Assembly (NCBI RefSeq): GCF_901933205.1
Contig: NC_044573.1
Coordinates: 27,773,493 to 27,837,492 of the forward strand
Source: Camarhynchus parvulus
Lineage: Eukaryota; Chordata; Aves; Passeriformes; Thraupidae
Direction: 5' to 3'
Length of the DNA: 64,000 nt
In this document: positions 51,641-63,739 of the stretch, in pieces
Layout of the letters: every line of letters begins with the position of its first letter
Position numbering within the stretch: position 1 is the first letter of the stretch
The notes under the pieces: generated by a model
Seen by the model: only the letters and a program-made list of their open reading frames with translations
Told to the model about the DNA's origin: nothing
Databases searched by the model: none
Program-made: the position numbers and the translations under genes

Positions 51641-53819
51641 AATTTGTTCCCCCAAGGAAGACTCTGCCACACATTGGCTGGGGAGGCTGGAAGCTGGGAC
51701 ACAAAGTGAACATTGGCTGCCTCTTTATGTGCTCTAGCCTCTGGGGCTGGAGCAAACACAGAGGGAGGCCCTGAGGATGTGTTCCAGAGGATCCACAGCC
51801 TTGTGTGTTATGGTCCTTTCTCCTCTCCCAGCTCCTCCACATCAAACTGGAGAGTGAGCCATCAGGAGATGGAAAAATATAAATACACAGGGTTTAGAGC
51901 CTGATGTAATGGTTGTGGTGGGGAAGAACAGTGCAGCTGAAGATGGGGAAATCTTCCCAAAATCCTTGCAGGGAGATACATCAGAAGGCCAGACTCACCA
52001 TGAAAGTGAGAACCAGGGAGTGAGGCTTGCAAGTCCCTGGTCCCATGGGTTTTGCTCCCGATTTTGCAGGTACCCATTGCTGCACAGCAATCCCTGTGCC
52101 AACGGTGCTTCTTGCTGGGCATCCTCAAAAGCAAAGCCCCTACAACTGCCAGCCTCTAGCAGTGCTTCCACTTGTCCCAAATTTCTGCTGAGAGACCCAT
52201 GGAAGCTGCCAAGGCTCTACCCCAGAGACAGCCACCATTCATAGGGAAGATGGGGTCAGGTTCCATCAATACTTGTAGAACAGTTTGGGGTGAATTACAA
52301 AAATATTCCTTTGATTCTGGGGAAGATTTCCCAAACCTCTTCACTGATCCAGTCCAACTTCAACTCTACTTCTGCCTGTCAGTCAGCACCAGGCTGCTGC
52401 TGACAGTGGGGTGACAGGGCTTGCCCACCCTCACCATTCAGGTTTAAAAAGAAAACCAGACCGTTTAAAAAGAAAAATATCCAAAGAAGAAGACAAACAA
52501 AGCATCCAGCAGCCCATGATGGAGATGTTATGAATTGGTTTTGAAGTTGCTTGTTTGCCTGCATAAGGGCAGAAGTGCCTTCCTCTAACAATGCTGCAGA
52601 AAAAACCACGGTCCCTCAAGTTTGGGGTGCTCTGGAGGGCAGCCATGCTGGAATTGTGATTAAGTGTTTTGGGCCATGCCTTTCACTGCAGCCTGCCAGA
52701 TAAATATTTACAGCTGACCACGGAGAAGCAGGGGGGGAAGGAGAGGAGAGACATCTGTAAATTCTTTGGAGTCTTGCTGCATTTTAATTTTAATTTAGTT
52801 CTCTTTTTTGTTGTTTTTCCATCCACACATCATTGTCTCTTTCTCTCAACCCACAGACAGCTAAAGAAAAGAGTTTTGAGAGAAAGAGGTTATTCCTAAA
52901 ACCTCAGGGGACGGATCCTGCTTGCAGTGACCGTGGCATAAAATCTGGAGCTGTGATAAACCAGTGCTGCAGAGAGCAGAGCACAACCTTTGGTTTACTA
53001 ACTGGCATAAATCTAATGTAACATTATTGATCTCTGTGGATTTACTCTCAGCCTCATTGCCTCCTCCCTTGTTTTCTTCACAGCTCTCTTTATCCATGCG
53101 AAGTGACTGCCTCTGTGGCTGCAATATGCCAGTAAATTGCAGTGTTACACCCACTTCTCAGTGGTGTAAATGATTCCCTCCGTTTGGCCTCTGTTCTCAG
53201 AAGAAAGCAATTCTCCATGCCCAGTGGGAAAGCATCAGCCATAGCATCGGCCAGAGCACCTCCTCCCACCACCCCCCGCCTGCCAAGGTGTCCGCAGCTG
53301 AGCCCTCCAAAGAGGGGGCAACCTGGGATGGCTTGTGTCAGTGAGGGCCCTCAGCCCAGGGGTCCCTGTGCATCTCGATCTCTGAGCATGTATGTCCTGC
53401 TCAGAAACATGTGCAGGAGCCTGTAGCTGTAAAAGCCACTGCACCACCCTGTGATCCAGCCCAGATGTGCCTGTCCTTCTGTGGGACACTCAGGGGACCC
53501 CTCCAAGCTGAGGCAGGCAGGGATGGAAAGCATTGCTGAGGTTCCCTCACCCCAATGAAAAGTGACCCTTGCAGAGGTCCAGAGCAAGAAGGCTGGTGGG
53601 AATGACGGACTTTGGGATGGGGATTGGAGCAGGAGCCAGCTGATGCTGGTCCTGGTGCACAAGCTGGGAGGCTGGTGAGCCTGGGGCCTCTCTGGGAGTC
53701 AGACATGAACGTGTGCAACAGTGCAAACACTGCTTTTGCTTGAGCTCCCAAAGCTTGGTGCAGAGATCATGCAGGCTGCTGACCCTGCAGTGATAATGTG
53801 GTGGGGCTGCTCACCTCCC

Positions 53820-54260
53820 TAAAGACTTCAGACTTGAAAAACAGAGGCAAAGTAATGAGATCTTGGGGGGAGATTTAATGTTGATACATTTGGGAGAACA
53901 GGGCAAAGATTTTATGCTTGTAGGTCATATTTGCAAGTGAACTACCAGGATCTACTCATCTCCATGTGGTAGCAGCTTGGGCTTGAGGCTTATCCCTGCT
54001 CTTATCAGTGACCTTCTGAGTAGCCAAAAAAGTAGCGTTTAAAAAAACTTCTGTGATGGCTGCAAAGTCATCTGGGAAGTTACTCTTTCTGTTAGTGTCA
54101 TAAAACCGCATGGCCCTAAATAGAAAGTGTGGAGGCAAAGGTCTTGCCCCCAGGGCTTTGCAGTCTCAGCACAAAGAGTGTGGTTATAAAGCAAGTCACG
54201 GAGTCCAGGAAGGAAATTTATGGCTTGGGAGATGGATAAATAATACGCCAAGATCAACAG
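53820..54260. other. AT-rich block, candidate conserved non-coding element
   Basis: This is a repeat-free stretch containing AACCGCA (54104-54110), a RUNX-type site, and non-repetitive AT-rich sequence throughout. It is flanked by GC-rich DNA on both sides. Regulatory role inferred from composition only. Confidence 0.28.
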
Positions 54261-54907
54261 CAGTGGTAATGCTGAATTGTACCGAGTGGAGCTGCTCTGC
54301 TATTACAGGGCTGTAACAGGCTTGGAGCCTTGCACTGCAGCGAGCCAGCTGCTGGAGAGCTGCTGCAGGAGAGAGGCCCTGGCATGGGCACCACCAACTC
54401 CTGACAACCTGAAAGGGTGTTTGGATGGGAGAGAGCAGTGCCACTCACCAGGGATGGGGAGGATGTGTCCTCCCCAACACAACCTTGCTCCTGGGCTCAG
54501 TGCTGGCTCCTGAGGAAGACAAGGGTTTTACAGTCACGGCCTCACACATCACCTCCCAGCAGTGATGTGACCTCATGGGGTGCTGACATGGCCCTGACTC
54601 TTCTTTTGTCGACCATCTGGAAGCCTTTTGGGTCCCCAGATGTGGTGAGAGGAGGATTAGGGTTTATGTAGCTCTTGGAGGGTGGAAGGAGACAAAATTT
54701 CAAATCTTGGCAGTCTTTTGAGGCTCTTCTCAGCTTTCCCATCCACCTCCTTACTTCTTTTTGACTTTCTTCTCTTCTCTCATCCTGGAAAGTGAAGTCA
54801 CTCCAGTGTTTACTTTCTCGGTTTCCTGCCCAAGTTGTTAAACATGTCCTAGGTCACCCTTACTAATGGATAAAAGAGTGATGGAAATCCATTGGTGGAC
54901 GTGTCTC

Positions 54908-55021
54908 AAAGGAGAGGTTGGAAAAACATGTCAGAAGCACTGCAGGGATAGCTGATGCACTCTTGGGATTGTGATGGACTAAACAACCTTCCAAAGTCTT
55001 TTCCAGCCCTAATTTGTGAGC
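54908..55021 (+). mobile_element. Diverged CR1 3'-end fragment, plus orientation
   Basis: GAGAGGTTGGA... followed by GTGATGGACTAAACAACCTT, CCAAAGTCTTTTCCAGCCCTAATTTGTGA resembles the terminal CR1 segment (gactagatgacctt..ggtcccttccagcccta.gattctatga). The copy is old and short. Confidence 0.55.
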
Positions 55022-55599
55022 TCCTCTGGCCCCTAAATTCTGTGTTGTACAGAACATGTAGCCAGTGTTTAGTCCCATACTTATTCTCCATGTGCACTGT
55101 CTGAAAGCAGAATGAATTGTTTGGGGGAACATCCCAGCCACCCCCAGCTGCTCCCAGGCACTGTACAACCATCCCCTGTGCATGACCTGAGACACCAGAG
55201 ACAAACTTAACCCCTCTCCTTGGGGTTTGCCCTCTGAATACTCTTGAAGCTGCAGCTCCTGGAGTGCTGTGCTCACACGTGCCTCTCATCTCCCTCATCC
55301 TCAAAGCAATGACAACAGGGCTCCTGAGGGGAGAGGAAAGCTTGTGTGTAGCTTTCACAGCAAGAAAGCAAACCGAAGACCTCAATCCTTTAAAAAAAAA
55401 AAATCTTACATTTTAAGAAGGATCTTCTGATTTTGGTAGGGAGAATTGCCTGAAGCTTAGCTTTGACAATCCTCATGGTTAGAAGACTTAGTGTGAGAGG
55501 GACCTGAGAAGCAGCTGGAGAACAAGACCTTCTTAAGATGGCTAAAAGGAGCCTGGAAAATAATTATGGAGGGATCCATATTGGGCAGCGGAGGGTCAG

Positions 55600-55870
55600 C
55601 ATTTTGCTCAGCCCTTCTGCCCATGACACAGACCCGCATCTGTGCAAACACCGGCGCTGCCCTCCGCCTGCCGACTCCAGCCAAGGCGGGGCAGCGCGGT
55701 CCGCATCCGCCTACCGCGGTGGATGGATGGATGGATGGATGGATGGATGGATGGATGGATGGATGGATGGATGGATGGATGAATGGAGAGCTCCCCGCTC
55801 CATCAGGCTGCTCCGGCTCGGGTTTCAGGCTCTGGGCTCTCTGTGTGTGCACTCGCCTGTGCTTTTAACT
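55600..55870. promoter_or_regulatory. CpG-dense patch, possible small CpG island
   Basis: CpG dinucleotides are concentrated at about 55635-55720 (for example CCGGCGCTGCCCTCCGCCTG and GCAGCGCGGTCCGCATCCGC), with further ones after the GGAT repeat (CCCCGCTCC, CTCCGGCTCGGG, CACTCGCC, AACTCGCTC). The surrounding kilobases are CpG-poor. Such patches in vertebrates often mark promoters or alternative first exons. No start codon with a clear donor was identified, so the role is unproven. Confidence 0.4.
55721..55780. repeat. (GGAT)15 tetranucleotide microsatellite
   Basis: Fifteen uninterrupted GGAT units (60 bp), ending at an imperfect GAATGG. Perfect length suggests recent expansion and probable length polymorphism. 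The repeat is open in several frames, giving false reading frames with WMDG-type (plus) and IHPS-type (minus) repeats. Confidence 0.98.
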
Positions 55871-57479
55871 CGCTCTGAAGCCTTTGCAGGAAATTAGTTT
55901 GTGTCAAACAACGGGGTTTTGTCCTCCCTTTGGTTTCTGGAGGGCAGGGGCTGGAGGATGCTGTTGGTTCAAAATGCTGTGGCTACTGCCCTGCTCTTCT
56001 GGCCCCACAGCTGTGTGTGCCTGGTGCAGCTCTTCCCTAGAATCAACTAAGTAAGGGGAAATCTTCTGGTGACAGCTCTGGGCATAGTTATCAGGAATGA
56101 GCCCAAACAAGCAGTAGAAGTTGTTATTCTGGAGTTTGAATTGATGCTTGCACAATAGCAGGTTAACAAGTGGCTGGATTATCCAGAAAATGAGTAAGAA
56201 TGACAGGCAGCAACCTTCTGTGTGTTCCTCAGGATGTAACATCTCCATCACACAGCAAGTGCTGCAGCTGATCTGTTTGCAGTGTAGGGGACAAACCCAT
56301 GGATCTCTCCACTCCTACTGTGATCCTGTCAGTTCCTGTAAGCCAAAGAGGTTTGATCCAGGCTGGCTTTTGGCTGAGAGTCCTTAGAGAAGAGGCCAGG
56401 GTGTTTTCAGACGTGACCACTTCTTTTCTGGCTCAGTAGGATTGATCTTTGTAGCCTGCTGTGACAGAGTTCTGTGAGTATTGACTCCTGGAGACTGAGC
56501 TGATGAAACAGGGCCTTCACATTTCTGTGACCAGGAAATATGAGCCTAGGCCACACATGCCTCTCACAGCCAGATTTCACTCTCTTTATTTGAGCTGTGT
56601 TTTTTTTTTTTTTTATGTCTTGTCCCAAATTGCTGTGCTTAGAGATCCCATTTACTTGCTAAGCTACAGCAATTTCACTGGCCCAGGGGAGCTGTATTTG
56701 GGAATTAAGTGAGTGATGCACTGGTGATTAATGTGCAGTTCATAAATGCTCTGCATCCCTTCAGCTCAGTGGCTGTGGGAGGCCACAGTGGGCTCAGCTA
56801 CACATTCACTAGAGTGGTGGAGGGATCACATCATTATTTTTCCACTGTCAACAATTGTCTGTGAACCCCACAGGCGAAGTGTCCAGAGCAGGCTTGCACA
56901 AAGGATGACAAATAGCCATTGCCCTCACTTACTCTGCCAGTTCAGGGCTGGAGGCTGCATAGTAGATCTCATGGACGTGACCCTGCTGAGGTTCCTGTGG
57001 GTACAAGGAAGATATCATGCAATAAAGTTCCTTTCCTCTTCTCTCACTGTGCTTTAAAAAGAAACAAACGCTATTGCTTATAACCACTTCCTGCCCCTAC
57101 CATTGAACAATTAATTCTGCCACCGTGACCTTTTAAATTCTGCTGTTTACCAATGTTGGAGTGGTCACATCCCTGACAGTGTCCTTTTACCAAAAGAGCT
57201 TTGCTCACATGTGCATCCCTGAGTGGGTGCACGTCGTGTGTTACAGCCATCCATGACCTCCCTCGTGTCCATCACCAGTGGTGGAGAACAACCTCCCGTG
57301 GCATGGTGGATTCAGCAGGATGTGCAAGTGCATCAGGGTGTGCACACACATGCAGTGGGGGTACCACTGCAGATCAAAGGGAAAATGTATCTCCAAAATG
57401 TTTAGTTTATAAAGTGTATTGTTGTTGCACTGCCGCCCAAGGCCTTCAAAGGGCCCCAGATTTATTGTCTCAGCACAGT

Positions 57480-58009
57480 TCAGAGATATTTGTTGTAGAT
57501 TAAAAATGGAAGAAATAGGAAGGGGGCCAGGCATGTAGATTACCAAGTAAAAATAGAAGCTCTCACATTTGTTTGCTGTATGAATTTGGGTTTTGTTGCT
57601 TTCTTCCCCTGCTAATTCTTTTCCCCCCTCCCCCTTACATTTGTTCCTGAGAGCCAAGGGGTCACGTCTGTGTTTCCTTGTGTGGCCGCATGCAGTATGT
57701 CCTGACAGCTCTGCTATCTCTTAGGTACAAACTGAGATTATCCAGGCATGGTTTTTGGAAAGGAAAACTCACTGCAGGCAAGTCTGCTTCGCCTTCAGTA
57801 TTGGAGGTACCGTTTCATCTCAGCCCCTGACTGTTTCTCTTCCCACAGCTCCTCTGCTTGGAGGAAAGTCATCAACTCAACACATGACAAACAAATTAAC
57901 TCTCTTTTGTGGCCACAGATTATAAAGAGAAGAGCAGTCATCTGGATCCTGCTCAGCTGGTTGTGTAATGCAGCCCAGAGAGCCTGGGCCGCGGCGTCCA
58001 GCTTATTGA
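57480..58009. other. Repeat-free block, candidate conserved non-coding element
   Basis: Two ordered stretches (about 57480-57640 and 57840-58009) lack repeats. The second includes ACACATGACAAACAAATTAA and GGCCACAGATTATAAAGAGA. Between them is an acceptor-like ctctgctatctcttag ending at 57725, followed by about 80 open nucleotides and a weak donor (GAG|gtaccg); I do not call it an exon. A conserved element is possible. Confidence 0.25.
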
Positions 58010-58051
58010 GGCAAGGTTGGCATGGCAAGGTTGGCATGGCAAGGTTGGCAT
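58010..58051. repeat. Perfect 14-bp tandem repeat, three copies
   Basis: GGCAAGGTTGGCAT occurs three times without change (58010-58023, 58024-58037, 58038-58051). It is a small, probably recent minisatellite. Confidence 0.95.
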
Positions 58052-59129
58052 GTCCCTGGCAGGATCTGACCAGGCACTGGCTGTGATGGTGCTGTGGGCA
58101 GGCACAGAATGCACCTACACTGCCTGGGCCCAGGCAGGGGCTTGTCCAGAGCTTCCACCCTCACTTAGTACTTAAATACTGACCTTCCCACCAAATCAGT
58201 CTCCAGGCACTCCTTTCTGCAGTGTAGCTGGGGTGATGGTGGGAGGCAGCAGGGAAAAGCACGTGCTGTGAGGTGGAGAGATGAGAAGCATAAACCCACA
58301 ACTTTTTGTCACCTTTACTTGCCTGCATTGAGCTCTTTCTCCGAGTTCCAGCGGGCTGATGGAGGTTTGTTCACACCATCATGATCTGACTTGGCCATGG
58401 AATGGGGCAGGGTTGTCCACATTCACAACTGAGAGAATACACAAGATCTCAAATACTTCTCCTCACCACCTCTTACTGATTATCTGGATATGTCCTCACT
58501 GGGGCACTGGCTATGGCTTGTAAGGCAAAATCTCTGGGTATCAAGCATTCAGTACCAACAGAGCGCCTTTCTACAAAAGCTTACACTGCAGGTTGAGAAG
58601 ACAGCCACAAGGAAGGACATACAAATCCAGAGAGGGAAAGTGCTGAAGGCTTTTGAGCCAGAGATAGTATCAAGTACCTTGTGCTTGATTTATGGTTCTG
58701 GCTCACCAGAAAGCTTTACTCCAAATGGTAAATTCCCCTTGCACTCTGAGCCCTTCCTAGCAGGCCTGGGCAAATTTAAAGGGTTAAGATTTGGGATCCT
58801 ACATCCTATCACTTGAGGGGAGCATAATCTTCATGCTAAGTGTGAGCCCTAGCTGTGTGAATCTTAAAGCCACAGCTATAAGCAGAAATACTTCATCCAT
58901 CTTGTGACCCTGTTAGGACACAGAGCATCCCACAGAAGTCCCCTGCTAATGCCTGTCTCTCAGGGATTCCAGCTAGCCATCCAGTAGCTTTCAGCTGAAG
59001 AGCTGGAAGCTGTGGCCCTCTTGCTGGATGCTGGGAACCCCACTCAGCTGTGTTTGTGGTGTTGGGTAATCTTATGAGTGCTCACCCCACACCTACCTTG
59101 TCACCTTTTACCTCTGCATCATGCTGTCC

Positions 59130-59420
59130 ATTGCAAAGGCTGCCATAAGTTAAAAAAATCTCTGTCTGCAGTGAGGTTTAGGAATAGATTTTAATATCAT
59201 AATTACAGCATGTAAACAAAACACCACTCGATTATTGAAACCATATTCAGTGAAGCTGAGCTCCCATGCAAGAGATACATATGAATTTAATTGCTGTTAA
59301 ACCTCTGCAAATGTACTTTCAGGAAGGCACTGGGAATATTTAACACACAGATCAAAACAACTACTGAAATCTAGAGCTGATGCTGGAGATTAATCAGCAG
59401 GCTTTGGCCATTTCATGTAC
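59130..59420. other. AT-rich block, candidate conserved non-coding element
   Basis: A repeat-free AT-rich stretch with CGATTATTGAAACC near 59228, GAATTTAATTGCTGTTAA near 59283 and GGAGATTAATCAGCAGGC near 59386. Homeodomain-type sites are dense. Inference from composition only. Confidence 0.3.
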
Positions 59421-60814
59421 AATTGGTTATTTGTGGGACACTTCTGCCTTTTGGCAGCTGGTACAACGCTGTCCCACTCATGACATCCAGCTCCAGCCAT
59501 TGCTCAGGCCCATCCAGGGCCTTGCCTTGAGCTGTCCTCCTCACGGGAGAGCAGCTGAGATATTGCTGCTCTTAACCACAGCAGCCAGGCTGTCTTTCCT
59601 ACCAGCAGGATCAGCACTGGGAATGGGCTTGTGAATGCCAGCGGAGCTAGGTGCTGCATGGGGACAGGAGGGCAGTGCCACCTTTGCCAGGATGTCCCCT
59701 GGCTGGGCAGTGTGTCCCTCACATCCTTCTCCTGTGGCTGCTGCTGTCTGCAGCTTGGCTGCTCCCTTCTGCGGCTGACATCTGGAGCAACAACGTATAC
59801 AAAGTCTTTACAGAGCACAAACATACACAGAAGAAGGAGATTAGGTTCTTTTGAGCCTCTTCCAGGCCCAGCCTCCCCCAGAGCTCTTTGCCATGTTTTG
59901 CTTTGTGCGCTGGGAGGAGAAGAGCTTGGGTAGAGAAGAAAGGACATTTTACAGGTTAATGAAGCTTAGATTTGATCCAGGTGTTACTTCCCGGGTCTTT
60001 TCAGACCCTGGTGACAATTGAGGATGTTTTGCAGAGCCCACAGGGTGGTGGGGAAGCTTGGGACAGCTGACAGTTGTGTCCTTTCCCTGGCCTTCCCAGG
60101 CTGACAACCCAGCCATGGCTGTGCTGGGCTCCCTGCACCAGGACCTCTGCAAAGGCAGCGAGCTCCCTGAGGCAGAGCCCTTGTGGCTTGTGGGCACTGC
60201 CAGGAAGTGCTCTGGGCAGCAGAGGTGGTGGCACAGAGCTCCAGCGTGAGTCCTGGCTGGGGAGAGCCCAGTGAAGGACAGCAGTGCCCCTCTCTGTCCG
60301 CCACTGCTGCCCACCTCACCAGGAGGAGCTTCTGTCACCTCAGAAATACCTGCCTTAAATTTGAGGTGCTGTTGTTCTCATTTTACATACAGATCCTCAA
60401 AAATGTTTAGATATCCAATTTCCTACTCAATTGACAACTCAATACCTAAATGCCTACTTGGACCTAGATGATTGGCTGATAACATGTTGTAAACGAAATT
60501 TTGACCTTCCAAACTGTTTGCTGGTGGCCTTACCTCGAGGCATCTGTTTCTCCAGAGTACAGGTCCTGCTCCCACACGAGGCAGCCAAAGAGCTTGTGGC
60601 TCCTGGTGAGGCTCCCCTGTGCCTCCAGCCCTGTTGGTGCTCCCCTGTGGCACCAGGAGGGCCTGAGATGCTGTGGGGGTGGGCTTGTGCTCAGAGGAGA
60701 CAGGACATCAAAGTCCTGGCCACACACAGCAAGAGATAGGCTACGGCTTCTCCCTCCTCTCCTCTGCCCCCTCCTCCCCCAGCAATGGGGTGCCTCCCTG
60801 TTGTTTTTGGCAGT

Positions 60815-60965
60815 TCCCAGTGGGAATAATTATATTGTGCATGCCTTAAATTCCCTCTTTTGCAATGACAACTGGATGCAATTTCCTTCGGAGTCTCACA
60901 AATGGAGCTCTCACATTGTTGGAAGCCATTCAGTGAGTGCTGCAATATGCTCAGAGGTGGCTGCT
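60815..60965. other. Short repeat-free block, candidate conserved non-coding element
   Basis: About 150 bp of ordered sequence (GGGAATAATTATATTGTGCA onward) between GC-rich, low-complexity flanks. It shows no repeat features and no supported exon. Confidence 0.25.
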
Positions 60966-61659
60966 TCTCAGCAGGACCCCAAGTGATTTCTAGAAACCCT
61001 TCCACAGCCTGTTGTGCACCTTGGGACCCGCTCAGTGGGTGAAACAGGGGAGCAGGGTCTTTCAGCTAAATGCCAGCTTGTTATTGCCACGCTGCAGAAT
61101 ACCAAGATAGCCTGGTTGGAGGCACACACTCACATGAGAGAGAGTGTGAAATGCAGACCTGAAGGTTTAAAGATTTCATATGTTGTTGGGGTTTTGCTCA
61201 GGAAATGCCAAACCAGAACTGAAACCTGTGCTTGATGTTTGATTCTCATTCATGCTTAACATAAATATTACTCTTGCTAACCAAACATTCCCGGGAACAG
61301 CTCTGGGGAGCTGAGTCTCTGCAGAGGACTTTATGGACAAGTTTTGGCCTTTGCCTGTGACAGCAAGGGACTAGATAAAGTTCAGGTTTCTTCTGTTCTC
61401 ATTGTGCTGTGCTGAAAGAGGGAGACTCACCAGGGCAGGCTGCACAGGGAAGTGACTTTGAGACCACATGCATGTGCATTAAGATGGTGTTTGGTAGGAG
61501 GGGAACTAGTCCTTTTGATCTGGAGACATTGAGGAAATAAAAAATATTTCCTCCAGCAAAAGGCTGGAGGACATGGAGGAAAATGCTCTTCTGACAATGG
61601 AAAGTACCACATCCCTCCTTGCTACACGCTGTGCTGTGCTGAAGACTCAGCACCATGCC

Positions 61660-61765
61660 AGGCTCTGAGCAACCTCAGCTGGCTGAAGATGTCCCTGCTC
61701 ACTGCAGGGCGGTGCCCCAGGTGATCCTTAAAGGTCCCTGTCCACCCAAACCTTCTGTGGTTTGG
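61660..61765 (+). mobile_element. CR1 3'-end fragment, plus orientation
   Basis: CTCTGAGCAACCTCAGCTGG, AGATGTCCCTGCTCACTGCAGGG and GGTGATCCTTAAAGGTCCCTGTCCACCCAAACCTTCTGTGG follow the terminal CR1 consensus (tgagcaacct..gtgtccctgcc.atggcaggg..agatgatctttaaggtcccttccaacccaaaccattctatg) in order. Only the last 100 bp or so remain. Confidence 0.8.
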
Positions 61766-63079
61766 TGCTACTTTCAGACTTCTGTTGACTTGCAAAGGCT
61801 TCCATGCCAACACCCCACCAAAGTGCTTGACCACTGAAGGATGGCCTGCAATGCCCTTCCAGAACATTCTCCAGGCAGCTCCTGAAGGAGCATGGTAACT
61901 CTAGAGGCCTGATGGAACCCAGCTCCTGCCTGTGTGGGCAAATGGGCTAAGCAATGTACATCAGGAGGAGAGAGGAGAGGAGAAAAGAATGCCTCTAGGA
62001 CTTGGAAAACCAATGTCCCAGGGAGGTAAATGACAGACAAAGGAGGAGCAACACCTATTGTGGTTGGAGGGAAGGGGTAAAAGAGAGACCATGCTTCTGT
62101 CATTTGTAATTTGGGAGGGAGGTCTTGCACAGATAGTTTATTCCAAGTGCCTGATCTCTGCCCTATCTGGGGAACAGAGGAATTAACTCAGATATTAAGC
62201 AAATGCTTTGGTATCACTGGAGAGCAGCTTGCACTTGTCTGGAGCAAGTGAGGCCTTGGGCAAAAGTCCATGTCAAACAGCACCTTGGGGAAACTGTGCA
62301 CATGGCTCTGGATAAAGCAATGCCATCTCAGTCCTCCAGCATGGTGGGAAAGAAGCTGCCTTAATGGCTGAGTGTGGAGGGAACCAGCATGGCCCAGCAG
62401 AGCAGTGTGGACATTTTGGGAGCTCTGCTGGGCTGTGATCACCTGAGAGGGTCAGCTGTCCCCCAGTGCTTGATGAGCACAGCTGCCCTCCCAACAGCAG
62501 TGCTGGGCAGGTACTGCTGTGTTTGTGTCACTGTTTTTTCCCATTTCCTGACAGTGGTAGCACCTCAGGTGTCCTTAAGGCACGGCAGCCATCTCTCTGT
62601 GCTCTGACACAGCACAGTCCTTGCCAGCCTGCAGTCCGTGCAGCTCCCAGGCATCCAACAGTGCTCAGCAAATGTACAAAGTGCAACACAAACCATAACA
62701 TTCCCGCATTTGTGGTCCTGAGGTGCTCCAGGTGCTCAGAGCCAAACTCTGCTCTGCCATTCAAGGCTCTGTGGGACCCAAGGACTGCTGCTGTCCTTTG
62801 AGGAGTTCATCAAGGCTGTACTCCTTTCTGTGGCCACTGCAGGATTGTGTTCTGCACAACTTTGCAGGCTGCTGCTCAGGGACACTGCTGAGTAAGGGCT
62901 TACGGAGCACGGGGAACAAGAGAAAAATGTCTCAACTTCAATAGCTTCAGTAGGAAAAAATACCTTTCTGCATACAGGGTGAATATGATGGTGCTGGCCA
63001 CACTCAAACCCAAGAGCAGCTACAGGTTACAATGGCTTTCCAACACCTGCCCTAATTTCTTTCTGGTTTCACAGCTTAC

Positions 63080-63420
63080 TTGCTGTGGGAAGAGGAAGTT
63101 TGCCCCAAAAGGAGGGAACCATGGCATTTGCTTTATTTATACTTAATTTCCTTCAGCAATTGTTTATTCTTGGGTAACATCACTAACCATCCAGTCATCA
63201 AAGCACCGGGTTCTCATAGCCAATGTCCTGTCCTTGGACTGTAACCACAAAAAATGGAAGAGTTCACTTTGCTGTGGACCTTTTGGATGTTGGCAACATT
63301 TGGAGATACAGTTCCATGCTGGTGGTGCCTGTGTGGTCTAATTAGCCTTTATTGCTGCTCTTGCCTACCCTTAGTTCCATGTTAATTTATGTGTCCCAAG
63401 ATGCGCCTGTGCATCTGTTC
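63080..63420. other. AT-rich block near the window end, candidate conserved non-coding element
   Basis: This is a repeat-free stretch with TTTATTTATACTTAATTTCC near 63132, GTCTAATTAGCC near 63336 and CATGTTAATTTATGTGTCCC near 63379. It lies about 320 bp from the candidate minus-strand exon. Composition suggests regulatory sequence; unproven. Confidence 0.25.
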
Positions 63421-63739
63421 CTGATTTCCTGGGTATGCATTTATATTCTTGCTGAGTACTGAAAGGGAAGGAGATGAAATGCATTGAAGATCTTGATTTA
63501 CAGCTTCAGCATTTTCCTAAATCTGTTAAGAACTGTGTTTTCTTGTCCCCCTCCTCTCTCCCCTCTGTGATGGCAGGGAGACACCCAGTCTGGCAAGCTG
63601 GAACATGAGCACGAAAGCAGAGACAGACTCCTGTCACTTCACTGACCACAGCCAGTAATGGGCCCTGTCTGCCCTGCACCCGGTCCTGAGTGCACTTTTT
63701 GGGATATCTTGGCCCTCTAGTGCAGCATTGTACACTCAC

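Larger units (their letters stand above)
41650..63739. other. Long region without a defensible gene
   Basis: Over 22 kb I see no exon with good splice sites, consistent phase and protein-like composition. It contains short CR1 3' ends (about 54908-55021 and 61660-61765), simple repeats (43736-43787, 55721-55780), a 14-bp tandem repeat (58010-58051), a CpG-dense patch (55600-55870) and several AT-rich, repeat-free blocks listed separately. It may be intergenic, or long introns of a gene whose candidate minus-strand exon lies at 63740-63835. Confidence 0.6.

Noticed and set aside
55457..55897. Open frames with repeated WMDG or IHPS peptides
   Set aside because: They are produced entirely by the (GGAT)15 microsatellite.
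56585..56630. T15 run next to TTTATT as the tail of an antisense processed pseudogene
   Set aside because: On the minus strand the A-run comes before the AATAAA rather than after it, and no gene-like sequence is attached.
57725..57806. Possible plus-strand exon of about 82 nt after ctctgctatctcttag
   Set aside because: The donor (gtaccg) is weak, no phase partner was found, and the peptide has no recognisable character.
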